A DNA stretch of 64,000 nt from Pirellulales bacterium (GTDB lineage Bacteria > Planctomycetota > Planctomycetia > Pirellulales > Thermoguttaceae). The notes beneath the pieces were generated by a model. That model worked only from the letters and a program-made list of their open reading frames with translations, ran no database searches and had not been told where the DNA came from. The stretch covers positions 1-64,000 of the forward strand of contig JAFGRD010000150.1 of assembly GCA_016935315.1 (NCBI GenBank), read 5' to 3'. Both the position numbers and the translations under genes were made by a program. Below are positions 24,432-35,200 of the stretch, piece after piece (position 1 is the stretch's first letter; every line of letters begins with the position of its first letter).

Positions 24432-25656
24432 CCACACGCTGCCGAACGGCCTGGAGATCGTTGCCGAGTGCAACGGCGAGGCCCATTCAACGGCCCTGGG
24501 ATTCTTCGTGAAAACCGGCTCGCGCGACGAGAACGACGCGACCGCCGGGGTGAGCCATTTCCTCGAGCACATGACGTTCAAGGGCACACCCACCCGTTCG
24601 GCCGACGACGTGAACCGCGAGTTCGACGAGATGGGAGCGCACTACAACGCGTTCACCAACGAGGAGAATACGGTCTACTACGCGGCCGTGTTGCCGGAGT
24701 TCCAGGACCACGCGGTGGAACTGCTGGCCGACATTCTCCGCCCTTCGTTGCGGGACGACGACTTCGACATGGAGAAGCAGGTCATCATCGAAGAGATCCA
24801 CATGTACGACGACCAACCGCCGTTCGGGGCCGACGAGAAGTGTCGGGCGGCCTATTTCGGCTCGCACCCGCTGGGCCGCAGCGTGCTGGGCACCGTACAG
24901 AGCATCACCGAACTGTCCGTCGAGGCCATGCGCGACTACTTTGCCCGCCGCTATAGTCCCGGAAACGTCGCCTTGGCGGCGAGCGGGCGTGTCGATTTCG
25001 ACGGGCTGGTGGCCGCGGCCCGGCGCTATTGCGGCCGGTGGCAGCCCTGCGCCGACTCGCGTCGCATCGAACCCGCCGCGCCCCAGGCAGTGTTCCAGGC
25101 AATCCACAAGGAGATCGCCACGCAGGAGTACGCCCTGGAACTGGCCGAAGGGCCGGCCGCCGGCGACGACGACCGCTATGCCGCCAAACTGCTGGCTACG
25201 GTGCTCGGCGACGACTCGGGCAGCCGGCTTTACTGGGAACTCGTTGACCCGGGATGGGCCGAACAGGTCAGCCTGAACCACTGCGAATACGAGGGGGCCG
25301 GGCTGATGATGACCTACGTGAGCTGCGATCCCGAACAAATCGCCGAAAACCTCCAGCGAATCCTCGACGTCTATCGCCGGGCCGAGGCCGAGGGAATCAC
25401 CGCCGCCGAGCTGAAAACGGCCAAAAGCAAAATCCGCTCCCGCATCGTGCTCTCCAGCGAGCGCCCCCGCGGACGGCTATTCACCGTCGGGGCCGACTGG
25501 ATCTATCGCCGCGAATACCGCAGCGTCGAGGAGGACCTGGAGAAGGTCGCCGACGTCACGCTCGACGACGTCACGGCCGTGTTGTCCAAGTACCCGCTCC
25601 GCCGCAGCACGACGCTGGCGATCGGCCCGCTGGCCGACGTGTGCCCGCCGCGGTGA
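24418..25656 (+). CDS. M16-family zinc metallopeptidase (active subunit)
   Basis: A 412-residue peptidase with the inverted zinc motif HFLEH (His47, Glu50, His51) and a downstream Glu helix (EKQVIIEEIHMYDD). The C-terminal domain has LGDDSGSRLYWELVDPG, the partner of the R/Y pair used for substrate binding. Start TTG at 24418, preceded by GGAGG, within the end of the previous gene. It probably forms a heterodimer with the inactive homologue encoded upstream and degrades peptides in the cytoplasm or periplasm. No signal peptide is visible. Confidence 0.93.
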   Translation: MEFRSHTLPNGLEIVAECNGEAHSTALGFFVKTGSRDENDATAGVSHFLEHMTFKGTPTRSADDVNREFDEMGAHYNAFTNEENTVYYAAVLPEFQDHAVELLADILRPSLRDDDFDMEKQVIIEEIHMYDDQPPFGADEKCRAAYFGSHPLGRSVLGTVQSITELSVEAMRDYFARRYSPGNVALAASGRVDFDGLVAAARRYCGRWQPCADSRRIEPAAPQAVFQAIHKEIATQEYALELAEGPAAGDDDRYAAKLLATVLGDDSGSRLYWELVDPGWAEQVSLNHCEYEGAGLMMTYVSCDPEQIAENLQRILDVYRRAEAEGITAAELKTAKSKIRSRIVLSSERPRGRLFTVGADWIYRREYRSVEEDLEKVADVTLDDVTAVLSKYPLRRSTTLAIGPLADVCPPR

Positions 25657-25663
25657 CGTGGCG

Positions 25664-25684
25664 GTGACGCGGCGGTCGCGTCAC
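25664..25684. terminator. Perfect hairpin between convergent genes
   Basis: GTGACGCG (25664-25671) pairs exactly with CGCGTCAC (25677-25684) around a 5-nt loop. The stem lies between the M16 stop and the convergent gene, and includes the latter's stop codon. There is no T-run on either side, so it may act as a bidirectional pause or terminator only weakly. Confidence 0.4.
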
Positions 25685-26355
25685 TGCGTGAGATCCTTGA
25701 CCGAGAGGCCGTCGAAAGACGTCACGGCATCGGCCTTGGTCCAGAGCCCCACCTTGCCCGCCTCGCGGAACGTCGCGTCCGACGCCTCCAAGAGCAACTT
25801 GCCGTGGAGATAGCAGCGGATGCGGTCTCCGCGCTGCACGATGCGAATCGTGTGCCACGCGCCGGTCAACGGCGCGGGCTTGCCCGCGTCGTCCTTCGCC
25901 TCCACGTCGGCCGAGGCGAGCTGAGTCCGTTTTCCGTCGACGACTTTGTAGACGCGGTAGTTGTTTTCCAGCGGGTTCATCCGCGCGATGTAGTAGTTGT
26001 CCTTGTCGCGCAGCCGCCAGACGGGCCCGCCGCCCTGGTCGATCTTCCCCCGGACCGCCTTCATCGCGACGCGGAGATCCAGATCGCGATAGCTGGTTTC
26101 CTCGGCGATGCAGAGGTTGAACAACGGCCGCGGGCCCTCCGAGGAAGTCTGGGCCAGCACCTTGGGCCCGGCGGGCGCTGCGGCGTCTGTCTCCACACTC
26201 CACACGCTGCCCGCCCCTTCGCCCGTCGTGGCGGCCTTCCAGCCCGACGGCAGCTTGCCGGCCGCGGCGTCTTCGAAGTCCCAATGCTGCACCCCGACCG
26301 CACCCGCGGCGAGAATCACGCTGAGCGCCCCACTCCAAACTCCCAACGTCCGCAT
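25681..26355 (-). CDS. Secreted concanavalin-like (DUF1080/LamG-type) protein
   Basis: A 224-residue protein with an N-terminal signal peptide (MRTLGVWSGALSVILAAGAVG) and AGGAGG 6 nt before the ATG. The body is one jelly-roll fold: WDFEDAAAGKLPSGWK at the start, VWRLRDKDNYYIARMNP in the middle, and GKVGLWTKADAVTSFDGLSV at the end. This arrangement is common in planctomycete proteins related to the 3-keto-disaccharide hydrolase (DUF1080) fold, and in sugar-binding lectin-like domains. Catalytic residues are not evident. It converges with the M16 gene. Confidence 0.8.
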   Translation of the reverse strand: MRTLGVWSGALSVILAAGAVGVQHWDFEDAAAGKLPSGWKAATTGEGAGSVWSVETDAAAPAGPKVLAQTSSEGPRPLFNLCIAEETSYRDLDLRVAMKAVRGKIDQGGGPVWRLRDKDNYYIARMNPLENNYRVYKVVDGKRTQLASADVEAKDDAGKPAPLTGAWHTIRIVQRGDRIRCYLHGKLLLEASDATFREAGKVGLWTKADAVTSFDGLSVKDLTQ

Positions 26356-26424
26356 GGCAGGTCCTCCTCGTTAAGTCTTCTGCTGTAAGTGTTGCGTGCC
26401 GTGCACGCGTTCCTGAAGGTCGAT

Positions 26425-26775
26425 CTAAGGACTCGCTCCACCCGCCGGCTCGATCCGCTCGTAGTACCCCAGCAAGGCCCCGTTGCGGTCGCGCACGGCC
26501 ACCACGGACACCCGCTCGTTCTCGTCGTTGATTTTGACAAAGAACTCGTGCTCGCCGGCTTCGAGGCGGCCGTACTGCCGGAGAATCGCCTCCCGCGACT
26601 CCGGCTTGTGACAGTCGAACAACGAGCTGCCGACCAGGTCGGAGAGGCCCCGCTGCCGATAGTATCGTTGCTCGGCCGCCCGGTTAAGATACCGAATCAC
26701 GTGATCGGTATCAACGAAAACCACCGGATGCCTAACCGTATCGAGAATCGCACGCAGCGTTGCCTCGGAAACCAC
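26425..26775 (-). CDS. Small stand-alone PAS-domain protein
   Basis: A 116-residue protein consisting almost entirely of one PAS domain (ILDTVRHPVVFVDTDHVIRYLNR, abbreviated here to its key positions Asp-Thr-Val and Phe-Val-Asp). A SSLFDCHKPESREAIL segment resembles the PAS/DUF438 group of sensory proteins. The start GTG at 26775 is chosen because AGGAGG lies 6 nt upstream; the frame stays open to 26847. There is no output domain, so it must act on another protein or as a ligand binder. It lies 82 bp downstream of rmuC on the same strand. Confidence 0.72.
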   Translation of the reverse strand: MVSEATLRAILDTVRHPVVFVDTDHVIRYLNRAAEQRYYRQRGLSDLVGSSLFDCHKPESREAILRQYGRLEAGEHEFFVKINDENERVSVVAVRDRNGALLGYYERIEPAGGASP

Positions 26776-26857
26776 CCCGTCGCCTCCTACCTCACGATGA
26801 AACACGGCCGCTCGATAATAGTCGGGCGCCGGTCCCCAACGACGCACCCGGCGGCGA

Positions 26858-28309
26858 TCATTCGCCGCCCGGCGGCTTCTGCTCGAAATCGGTTTGCCTT
26901 ACCATCTCCGGCGCCTGCAACATCCGCGGCGACGTCTCGACCGGAGCGACCTGCTCGATCTCGGCGTCGGCCCCAGTGGTGCCCAGGTCGCGGAACTTCC
27001 GGGCGGTGACCAGCACGCGAGACTCCAGCGATCGCACGGCCCGATTATAGGCGCCGGTCGCCGCATCGAGCCCTTTGCCCACCTTGCGAAAGTAGTCGCC
27101 CATCGTGGCCAGTCGGCCGTAAAGCTCTTTGCCCAGGTTGCTGATCTCCCGGGCGTTCTCGGCCAACGCCTCCTGACGCCATCCATAGGCGACCGCTCGC
27201 AACAGCGAGATCAGCGTCGTCGGCGAGGCGACGATCACCCGCTCCTCCACGCCGAATTCGATCAACGCCGGATCGTGCTCCAGGGCGGCGCTGAAGAAAA
27301 CCTCGCCGGGCAGAAACAGGACCACGAACTCGGGGGTCTGGTCGAACTGCTCGAAATACGACTTGCGGCCCAGCGCCGTGATATGGCTGCGGACCTGCCG
27401 GGCATGGTCTTTGAGCTTGGCGGTCCGGGTTTCTTCGTCGGGGGCCTCAACCGCTTCGAGGTAGGCCGCCAGCGGCGCCTTGGAATCGACGACGATGGTC
27501 TTCCGGGCGGGCAGGCGCACCAGCAGGTCGGGCCGCAGCCGGCCGTCCTCGGTGTCGGTGCTCTGCTGCTGGAAAAAATCGCAGTATTCGAGCATCCCGG
27601 CCATTTCGACGACACGCTTGAGTTGGATTTCTCCCCAACGCCCGCGCACCTGCGGCCGGCGCAACGCCTTGACCAGATTGGATGTCTCCGAGTGAAGCTC
27701 CTTTTGGCTTTGCAGCAGGGAGCCAACCTGTTCGCGAAGCCCCTGATAGGCCCCCGCCCGGGCCTTCTCGATCTCCTGGATCTTCGCGTCCACCTTCTCC
27801 AGCGACTCGCGGACCGGCTTGACCAGCTCGCCGATGGCCTGCTGCCGCTTGTCGAGATCGCCCTTGGCCGTCTCCTGGAACTTTTCCAGCGTGGCCTTGG
27901 CCAATTCGAGAAACGACTGGTTGTTGCTCTTCAGCGCATCACCTGCCAGGGCCTTGAAGGCGTCGGACAGCTTGCGCTGGGCCTCGTTGACCACGGCCAG
28001 TTTCTCCTCGGCCTGTTTGCGCTCTTGCTCGAGCGTGGTGGCAAGCTGGGCCGCCTTCTCGCGCAGCGCGGTGTGGACGTCCTGGTGGCGCCGGACTTCC
28101 TCCTGCAACTGCCGTACGGTGGCGTTGAGTTCGTCGATGGTCTGCATGCGGGCGTCAAGCCGTTCGGCCAGGGCCACGCGCTGCGATTCGGTCTCGGACT
28201 TGCCCCGGTCGTACGCGTGCTGGACCTTCGCCCGCAGCAGCAGCCAAAGCGAGCCGCCGCCGATGGTCAAACCGATGAAAAAGAACACGACCGGGAGAAT
28301 GTACTGCAT
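26858..28309 (-). CDS. rmuC: DNA recombination protein RmuC
   Basis: RmuC is a predicted nuclease-fold protein that limits inversions at short inverted repeats. This 483-residue copy has an N-terminal membrane segment ([19 protein letters not shown]), a long coiled coil (about residues 25-170, rich in Gln/Glu/Lys), and the conserved RmuC core with [32 protein letters not shown] and [19 protein letters not shown]. It is about the usual length. AAAGGAAG precedes the ATG at 28309. The same frame stays open for another 1.9 kb upstream, antisense to the next gene; I treat that as a shadow. Confidence 0.94.
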   Translation of the reverse strand: MQYILPVVFFFIGLTIGGGSLWLLLRAKVQHAYDRGKSETESQRVALAERLDARMQTIDELNATVRQLQEEVRRHQDVHTALREKAAQLATTLEQERKQAEEKLAVVNEAQRKLSDAFKALAGDALKSNNQSFLELAKATLEKFQETAKGDLDKRQQAIGELVKPVRESLEKVDAKIQEIEKARAGAYQGLREQVGSLLQSQKELHSETSNLVKALRRPQVRGRWGEIQLKRVVEMAGMLEYCDFFQQQSTDTEDGRLRPDLLVRLPARKTIVVDSKAPLAAYLEAVEAPDEETRTAKLKDHARQVRSHITALGRKSYFEQFDQTPEFVVLFLPGEVFFSAALEHDPALIEFGVEERVIVASPTTLISLLRAVAYGWRQEALAENAREISNLGKELYGRLATMGDYFRKVGKGLDAATGAYNRAVRSLESRVLVTARKFRDLGTTGADAEIEQVAPVETSPRMLQAPEMVRQTDFEQKPPGGE

Positions 28310-28498
28310 GGCAGGGGCTTCCTTTTCCAGACGCGACGGCCTTCTGTTCGCAGTATACGGAAGCACTCCGGTTCCATCCACCCGCTCGAATCGACCGGAT
28401 TGGGCCAGCCGGGTTGACAAACGACCGCGACAAGCCGTAGGCTGGCGGCCGGCGTTTCGCCAGATCGTAACCGCGACCCTGCCAGGAGGTGTACGACC

Positions 28499-30238
28499 AT
28501 GGCCGTGATTTATCGAGTGAACATGACGGATTTGTCGGTCCGCTCCGAGGCCCCCGGTCCGGGCTATCTGGAAACCGGTGGCCGGGGGCTGACCTCCGCA
28601 CTGATTGCCGCCGAAGTCCGTCCCACCTGCCACCCCCTTTCGCCGGAGAACAAGCTGGTCATTGCCCCGGGTGTTCTGACGGGCACGGGCGCCCCTTGTT
28701 CCGGTCGGTTGTCCGTGGGGGCGAAGAGCCCGCTGACCGGCACCATCAAGGAAAGCAACTCCGGCGGCATGGGCGCCATCGCGATGGCGACGCTCGGCAT
28801 CCGGGCGATCATCCTGGAAGGCAAGCCGGCCGACCGCGGGCTCTATCGGCTGATCGTCAACACCGAAGGGATCCAGATCGAGCCGGCCGACGAGTTGGCC
28901 GGCCTGGGTAACTACGAAACGGTGGGCAGACAGTACGAGGAGTTTGGCGACAAGGTCTCCTGTCTGAGCATCGGTCAGGCGGGTGAGATGGGCGCCGCGG
29001 CCGCCAGCATCGCGGTGACCGACGTCGAAGGCCGCCCCACCCGGCATTGCGGACGCGGTGGTTTGGGGGCCGTGATGGGTTCCAAGGGCGTCAAGGTGAT
29101 CGTCATCGATCCCCGCGGCGGCCATCGCCCCAAGCCGGCCGACGTCGAGGCCTTCAAGCGGGGCGCCCAGAAATTCCAGGAGATCCTCAAAGGCCATCCG
29201 CTGACCGGCGAGGGCTTGCCCACCTACGGCACCAACGCCTTGGCCAACGTCATCAACCAGGCGGGCGCCTATCCCACTCGCAATTTCAGCCAGGGCCAGT
29301 TCGAAGGGACCGAGGCAATCAGCGGCGAACACCAGCACGACGTGATCCTCGAGCGGGGCGGCGAGATTGCTCACGCCTGTCACCGCGGCTGCACGATCAA
29401 ATGCTCGCGGATCTACGTCGATGAGAACGGCCAGTACGTTACGAAGGGCCCCGAGTACGAGACGATTTGGGCCCACGGCGCCGATTGCGGTATCGACGAC
29501 CTCGACGCCATCGCCCGGATGGACCGTCTGGACGACGACTTCGGGCTCGACACGATCGAAACGGGGGCCACCATCGGCGTGGCCATGGAAGCCGGGATCA
29601 TCCCGTTCGGCGACGCCGAGGGGGCGATCGGGTTGCTGGAGGAAGTGGGGCGGGGAACGCCGCTGGGCCGACTGGTCGCCTCGGGGGCCGAAGTGCTTGG
29701 CAAGGCCTACGGCGTCTCGCGGATCCCGACCGTCAAGGGACAGTCGATGCCCGCCTACGACCCCCGCGCCGTTCAGGGAATCGGCGTGACCTACGCCACG
29801 TCGACGATGGGGGCCGATCATACGGCCGGCTACTCCATCGCGGCCAACGTTCTGGGCGTTGGCGGCACCGTCGATCCGCTGAAACCGGAGGGCCAGGTCG
29901 AACTTAGCCGGAACCTGCAAATCGCCACCGCTTCGATCGACGCCTCGGGGCTCTGCCTGTTCGTGGCCTTCGCCGTGCTCGACAAGCCGGAGGCGATGGA
30001 CGCGATTTGCGACATGTTTTCCGGACTGCTGGGCCGGGAGTTCACGGCCGACGACTACCTGGCCCTCGGCAAGGCAACCCTTGCCCGGGAACGCGAATTC
30101 AACCGGGCCGCCGGCTTCACGGCGGCCGACGACCGCCTGCCCGATTTCTTCAAGACCGAGAAGCTTGCTCCCCACGGCGCCACCTTCACCGTGTCGGACG
30201 AGGAACTCGACACGGTCTACAACTTCGTGGGAGAATAG
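28499..30238 (+). CDS. Aldehyde:ferredoxin oxidoreductase-family tungstoenzyme
   Basis: A 579-residue AOR-family protein, close to the usual ~600. The N-terminal domain reads [14 protein letters not shown], then [15 protein letters not shown] and the cofactor-binding NSGGMGA and [18 protein letters not shown]. The iron-sulphur ligands are CHRGCTIKC (Cys294, 298, 302) and a distal Cys in DASGLCLF (Cys486). The spacing is C-x3-C-x3-C rather than the C-x2-C-x3-C of the archaeal prototype. These enzymes use a bis-tungstopterin to oxidise aldehydes to acids, or run in reverse. Start supported by AGGAGGTG. A MoaD/ThiS-like carrier follows at 31785, consistent with pterin cofactor needs. Confidence 0.9.
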   Translation: MAVIYRVNMTDLSVRSEAPGPGYLETGGRGLTSALIAAEVRPTCHPLSPENKLVIAPGVLTGTGAPCSGRLSVGAKSPLTGTIKESNSGGMGAIAMATLGIRAIILEGKPADRGLYRLIVNTEGIQIEPADELAGLGNYETVGRQYEEFGDKVSCLSIGQAGEMGAAAASIAVTDVEGRPTRHCGRGGLGAVMGSKGVKVIVIDPRGGHRPKPADVEAFKRGAQKFQEILKGHPLTGEGLPTYGTNALANVINQAGAYPTRNFSQGQFEGTEAISGEHQHDVILERGGEIAHACHRGCTIKCSRIYVDENGQYVTKGPEYETIWAHGADCGIDDLDAIARMDRLDDDFGLDTIETGATIGVAMEAGIIPFGDAEGAIGLLEEVGRGTPLGRLVASGAEVLGKAYGVSRIPTVKGQSMPAYDPRAVQGIGVTYATSTMGADHTAGYSIAANVLGVGGTVDPLKPEGQVELSRNLQIATASIDASGLCLFVAFAVLDKPEAMDAICDMFSGLLGREFTADDYLALGKATLAREREFNRAAGFTAADDRLPDFFKTEKLAPHGATFTVSDEELDTVYNFVGE

Positions 30239-30289
30239 CCACCACAAGAACACGCCCTTGCGGCCTCACGCACCGGGAGGATCCCCCAA

Positions 30290-31732
30290 ATGTGCTGCTT
30301 CGTCTCGCTGGTCGTTCTGTGTTGCACTGCCGTGCCCGCCGAGGCCGCCAACGTTGAAACCGGCTCGCGAAGGCGGGCCGCCGAGGCGCTGCACAACGCC
30401 ACGGTGTTCTTCCGCGACCAGGTCGCCACCGAGGGCGGCTACCTCTGGCGATACAGTGAGGATCTGGCCACCCGCGAAGGCGAAGGCCGGGCCTCCAAGA
30501 CCACAGTCTGGGTGCAGCCGCCCGGCACGCCCTCGGTGGGAATCGCGCTGCTGGGCGCCTATCACGCAACCGGCGACGACGATTATCTGGACGCCGCCCG
30601 GCAGGCGGGCTACTGCCTGGTGCGGGGGCAACTGCGCAGCGGCGGCTGGGACTACCGGATCGAGTTCGATCTCGCACAGCGGAAGCGATACGCCTATCGC
30701 GTCGACGCGCCGGCGGAAGGTCGGCAGCAGCGTAACACGACGACCCTGGACGACAACACGACGCAGGCGGCCCTGCGGCTGTTGATGCGATTGGACGAGA
30801 CCCTGCGGTTCGAAGATCCCAAGATCCACGACGCGGCCGCCTACGGCCTGGAGCGATTGCTTGCGGCTGCGTATCCCAACGGCGCCTGGCCCCAGCGGTT
30901 CGAACACCCGCCGGACGCCGCCCGGTTCCCCGTCAAGAAGGCCAGCTATCCGCCGTCGTGGTCGCGGACTTTTCCGGGCACGAGCTACTCGCACGACTAT
31001 ACGTTCAACGACAACGCCATCGGCGACGTGATCGACGTGTTGTTCGAGGCGTCGCGAGTTTACGGCCAGGCGCAATACGCGGAGGCGGCCCGACGGGCAG
31101 GCGACTTCATCCTGCTGGCCCAGATGCCCGAGCCGCAGCCCGGCTGGGCACAGCAATACGACGCCGACATGCACCCGGTCTGGGCGCGGAAGTTCGAGCC
31201 TCCGGCGATCACCGGCGGCGAGTCGCAGGGCGTGATGCGAACCTTGCTGCAGCTCTACCGCCAGACCGGCGACAAGAAGTACCTCGAGCCAATCCCGTCG
31301 GCCGTGGCGTACTTCCGCCGCTCGCAACGGCCCGACGGCCGGCTGGCGCGATTCTACGAGTTGCAGACGAACAAACCGTTGTACTTCACAATCGACTACA
31401 AGCTGACCTACAGCGACGCCGACATGCCCACCCATTATGCGTTCGTCGTCTCCAACGGCATCGACGGCATCGAGCGGGCGTATCGGCAAGTCCTGAAACT
31501 CGATCCGCGGCAGCTACGCCCCGCCCCGTCGAACGCGCCCCGCAAGACGTCGCCCGGTATGATTGCCCAGGTCGAAGAGGTGATTGCCTCCCTGGACGAT
31601 CGAGGTCGTTGGGTCGAGGAAGGACGGCTGAAATACCACGGCGCCGACGATCCGACACGGCGAGTGGTCGACTGTCGCACGTTCATTCAGAACGTGACAA
31701 TCCTGAGCAGGTATCTGGCAGCGGTCGACTGA
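30290..31732 (+). CDS. Secreted pectate-lyase (PL10)-like protein
   Basis: A 480-residue exported protein; MCCFVSLVVLCCTAVPAEA is a signal peptide and GGGAGGATC precedes the ATG. The fold is predicted to be an (alpha/alpha) toroid: GGYLWRYSEDL, GIALLGAYHATGDDDYLDAARQAG, then GGWDYRIEFD, and YSHDYTFNDNAIGDVIDVLFEA, a signature of polysaccharide lyase family 10. It may cleave pectic or other uronic polysaccharides in the periplasm or outside the cell. It starts 51 bp after the tungstoenzyme gene and is probably co-transcribed with it, which is an unusual partnership. Catalytic residues cannot be assigned with certainty. Confidence 0.82.
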   Translation: MCCFVSLVVLCCTAVPAEAANVETGSRRRAAEALHNATVFFRDQVATEGGYLWRYSEDLATREGEGRASKTTVWVQPPGTPSVGIALLGAYHATGDDDYLDAARQAGYCLVRGQLRSGGWDYRIEFDLAQRKRYAYRVDAPAEGRQQRNTTTLDDNTTQAALRLLMRLDETLRFEDPKIHDAAAYGLERLLAAAYPNGAWPQRFEHPPDAARFPVKKASYPPSWSRTFPGTSYSHDYTFNDNAIGDVIDVLFEASRVYGQAQYAEAARRAGDFILLAQMPEPQPGWAQQYDADMHPVWARKFEPPAITGGESQGVMRTLLQLYRQTGDKKYLEPIPSAVAYFRRSQRPDGRLARFYELQTNKPLYFTIDYKLTYSDADMPTHYAFVVSNGIDGIERAYRQVLKLDPRQLRPAPSNAPRKTSPGMIAQVEEVIASLDDRGRWVEEGRLKYHGADDPTRRVVDCRTFIQNVTILSRYLAAVD

Positions 31733-31784
31733 CGGTCTGGCGACGGCGTCAACAGCCGCGTCTTCGGACCGGTTGGATGCAAGC

Positions 31785-32018
31785 ATGCCCCGAGTCCAAG
31801 TCAACTTGTACGCCACGCTTCGACGATACGTCGGCGGCGCGCCGTCGGTTGAAGTGGAGATTGACCCCGGGCGGACTATCGAAGCCGTGCTCGCCGGCCT
31901 TGGCGTGCCGACCGATCAGACCCGGATCCTCTTCCTCAACAACCGCGCCGCCAATCTCTCCGACACGTTAAAGGACGGCGATCAGCTCGGCGTCTTTCCC
32001 GCCCTCGGCGGCGGATAG
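31785..32018 (+). CDS. MoaD/ThiS-family sulfur carrier
   Basis: A 77-residue ubiquitin-fold protein starting MPRVQVNLYATLRRY and ending in PALGGG, the double-Gly tail that is activated as a thiocarboxylate. MoaD donates sulfur to molybdopterin/tungstopterin and ThiS donates it to thiamine. Placement after the AOR gene favours pterin biosynthesis. The TTG at 31773 would add four residues; I prefer the ATG at 31785. Confidence 0.85.
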   Translation: MPRVQVNLYATLRRYVGGAPSVEVEIDPGRTIEAVLAGLGVPTDQTRILFLNNRAANLSDTLKDGDQLGVFPALGGG

Positions 32019-32256
32019 ATGGTAGCCCGTTGTTACGAACTCGTTACGTTCCTCGTCCGGAATTCCCGCTAGAATAGGCCAGTGGAGTGTCGGACGGGGC
32101 CGCTGCGGGCTCGGATGGTCCGCGTGGACGGCTGCTGCCGCCCGTCGGCCGACTTTGGGAACTTTTGCGGCGTTGGGCGAGTCTAATCATCGCCGTATGC
32201 CCTATCGCTGCGGGCTTGGCAGCCCGAGGAAGTCAATAACCCCGAGGAGCAAGACC

Positions 32257-35200
32257 ATGCGACGGCTGATATCCGCGATCCTGACCCTGGTTCTGGCATT
32301 GGCCTCCACTTCGCCGGCGTCGGCCCAGGCCGACGCCGGGCAGGCGTACCAGGACGCCAAGGCCGCTTACGAGGCGGGCCAGTTCGGTCAGGCCCGCGAC
32401 TCGGCTCAAAAGGCCTCCGAGACCGATCCGGACAATCCCGAGGTCTACCTCTTGTTGGGGAAGGCCCACTACCAACTCGGCGAGCTGGACGAGGCCATCA
32501 CGGCCTGGAAGCGGACGCTCGCACTGGCCCCCGAGCAACCCTACGCCAAGCAGATGCTCGACGTGCTCCGCGGCCAGGCTGCGGCGATCGACGTCCGGAT
32601 CAGGCTGATCGAGATGATGATCCAGGAGCGGCTTTACGCTCCGGCGCGTACGGAGTGTGCCGAACTGCTGGTCGACCAGGCGCCGTCGGACGCGCAGCGC
32701 GCTAGGGTAATGATCCTCCAAGCGGAATCGCTTGTGCGGATGCACAAGGGGCCCGACGCCCGTCGCGTGCTGCACGAACTTCTGACCTCGTATCCTCAGC
32801 TGGCCGATCCGGTGCAAAGCACGCTGCTCTTGGGCGAGGCAAAGCTGCAGGGCGACCCGCGGTCGGTCGCCGAAGCACTGACGCTGCTGAGGAAGGTGGT
32901 TGCCGATCATCCGGAGACCCCGGCGGCGGTTGACGCGCAATATGACCTCATCAGGCACGCTCCGGATCTTCGCTGGGAGCCGGCCCAGTGGGAGGCCTCT
33001 CGGGCCGAGGCGATGGCCGAGTGGTTGGCCGCCCACGGCGATCACCGATGGGCTCAAGAAGGCCGGCGCCTGGTGATCGATGCCTACCTGGCCCTGACTC
33101 TGCGGGGTCCGAAACCGACGGCCAAGTCCGACTTGAGCCCGACCGATGTGAAGGCCTTGGACCTGGCCGCCCAATTCTATGGGCAATCGCCGCCGGCCGA
33201 GGAAGCGAACAAGCTAACCAGCCGGCTGTTGAAACAACTGAAAGATCACTACACGGCCCACGGCGCCCGCCTCGCGGCCGCCAAGGCCATGGAAACCCTG
33301 CTGGCGGCGCCGCTGCCTCCGGACAATCGTCTGGCAGTGCTCAGGGAACTAGCGTCGGCAAAGTATCTTCTCGGCGCCGAGTGGCTCGAGGAGACGGCCC
33401 AGGCAGGGCGGCTTCCCGTTGGTGTCGCGCGCGGACAGCTGCCCGAGAGACTGACCGATGTCTTATCCGTCTTCCGGACGATCCGCAGGGAATATCCGGC
33501 CGAACCCTTCTGGATTGACCAGGCGAACCTGGCCAAGCGGGTGCGGGCCTCTGCCTCGCGAGTCCTTCCCACCGCCGAGTTCAAGGGGCTCAGAAGCCCC
33601 GACGCCTGGGCCCTGGACATCGCGCTGCCGGTGATCAAGGCTGACGCCGACGCCGCAGCGGTCACGTCAGCGATCGAGACGGTACTGGGGATCATTCAGG
33701 AATGCGCCAAGCTCAACAAGTCGGGGTCGCGGATACTCGCGGTCGAACTCAGCACCGAGCTGCTTAACACCGTCTCGTCGTCGCATCCGAGCTGGCCGAA
33801 GGTGATCACGTCGTACTACACTGTGGCGGGCGGTTACGCACACTACGTGTTCCAGGAGAACACTAAGGCCGGACGCGCGGGGGAGAACGCCAAGCTGTCC
33901 GAGCAGCAGAAGGCGATGCTGGCCGTCCTCAAGGACCACGTGGCCGGCCATGCCGCCCACGCACCGCACGCCTTGGCACAACTGGCCGAGCATGTCAAGC
34001 CGTGGGTCGCGCACGGCCACTGGGCCGCGGCCGAAGAAGCCTACGCCGCCGTGGCCGACGCGCTGCCGGAAAAGGAGCGACGCCAAGCCGACCTGGCGGT
34101 GGTCAACCTCTGGATCCAGCAGGTCACTCAGGAGCATCAGCGGCTGGTCGCGGTTGGCTTGACGGTCCCTCGGGAACTCGACGCGACGCTCAAGAAAGCC
34201 CTGTTGCGGTGCTACCAACTCCAGGCGGGGCTGGACCAGGAACCTGCCATCCTGACGCAGGTTCGCAGTACATGGGACAGCGTAGTGGGCCACTACAAGA
34301 TGCTCGACTACTACGACGTGGCCGAGGAAGCGATTCAACTGAAGCCCGAGGCGGCAGTCGACGCTGCCGATGAGTACGCCGCGCTGCAACTGGCATTCTT
34401 GCAGGATCAACTCGCCCGCCGAGAGTTGACGCGTTTTCTCGGGCAGTTTGGCGCGTCGGAGAAGATCGTGTTGGGGCCGGAATTCGCGAAGGTGATCGCC
34501 GCCTACACGAAGCTAATCACCGACCGGCCCGCCAGCACGTTGGTGCCGCAGGCGACCGAAAAAGTCTTCGCCATCGGCCGGCTCTTCGAGCAGCGAGGCG
34601 CGTTTTCCGTGGCAGCCGGCGTGTACGGGGATTTCGCCAAGTTCGCGGCCGGGGTGAAGGTCCTTGCCGACGCAGCTCCCGGGGCTTCGAGCACGGCCGA
34701 GCGGGCGGCCTTCGCCGTGGCGACTGCCTTGGACGCCCAAGCCCGAAAGGTGTTGCAGAAGGCCAGCGCCGACCGCCAAAGCGGCGACCCCCCGCCAGCG
34801 AAGTTGAGCGACGAGTTCACGGCAGCAATTGCCGCCTACAAGGGCTTCATCGAGGCCTATCCCAAGAGCCAGTTGATGGGACAGGCCACCTCGAAAATCA
34901 TGGCCGTGGCCTACGAGTACGCCAAGATTGACGCGTGGGACGTGGCCGACTCGGTCTACGCGGGTCTACTGGGCTCGAAACTGCCGATCCGGCGTCCCGA
35001 GCGGTTGCAGTTCTGCCGAGGCCTGTGCCAGCTGGGCCGTGCCATGCCCGATCACGCCCGAGAGGTCCTGGCGGTCTTGACGGTGGGCGGTTTGCGCGGC
35101 TCCGACGAAGGGCCGGCCGTGGAGATGCTGGCGATCCGAAATGCGTTGGACGTACGGGTCCTAGGGCGCGGCGGACGAGGAACGGATAGTGACTCGGTGC

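Noticed and set aside
28310-30253. Upstream extension of the rmuC frame antisense to the AOR gene
   Set aside because: RmuC homology and the membrane segment start at 28309, and the AOR gene on the other strand is clearly coding.
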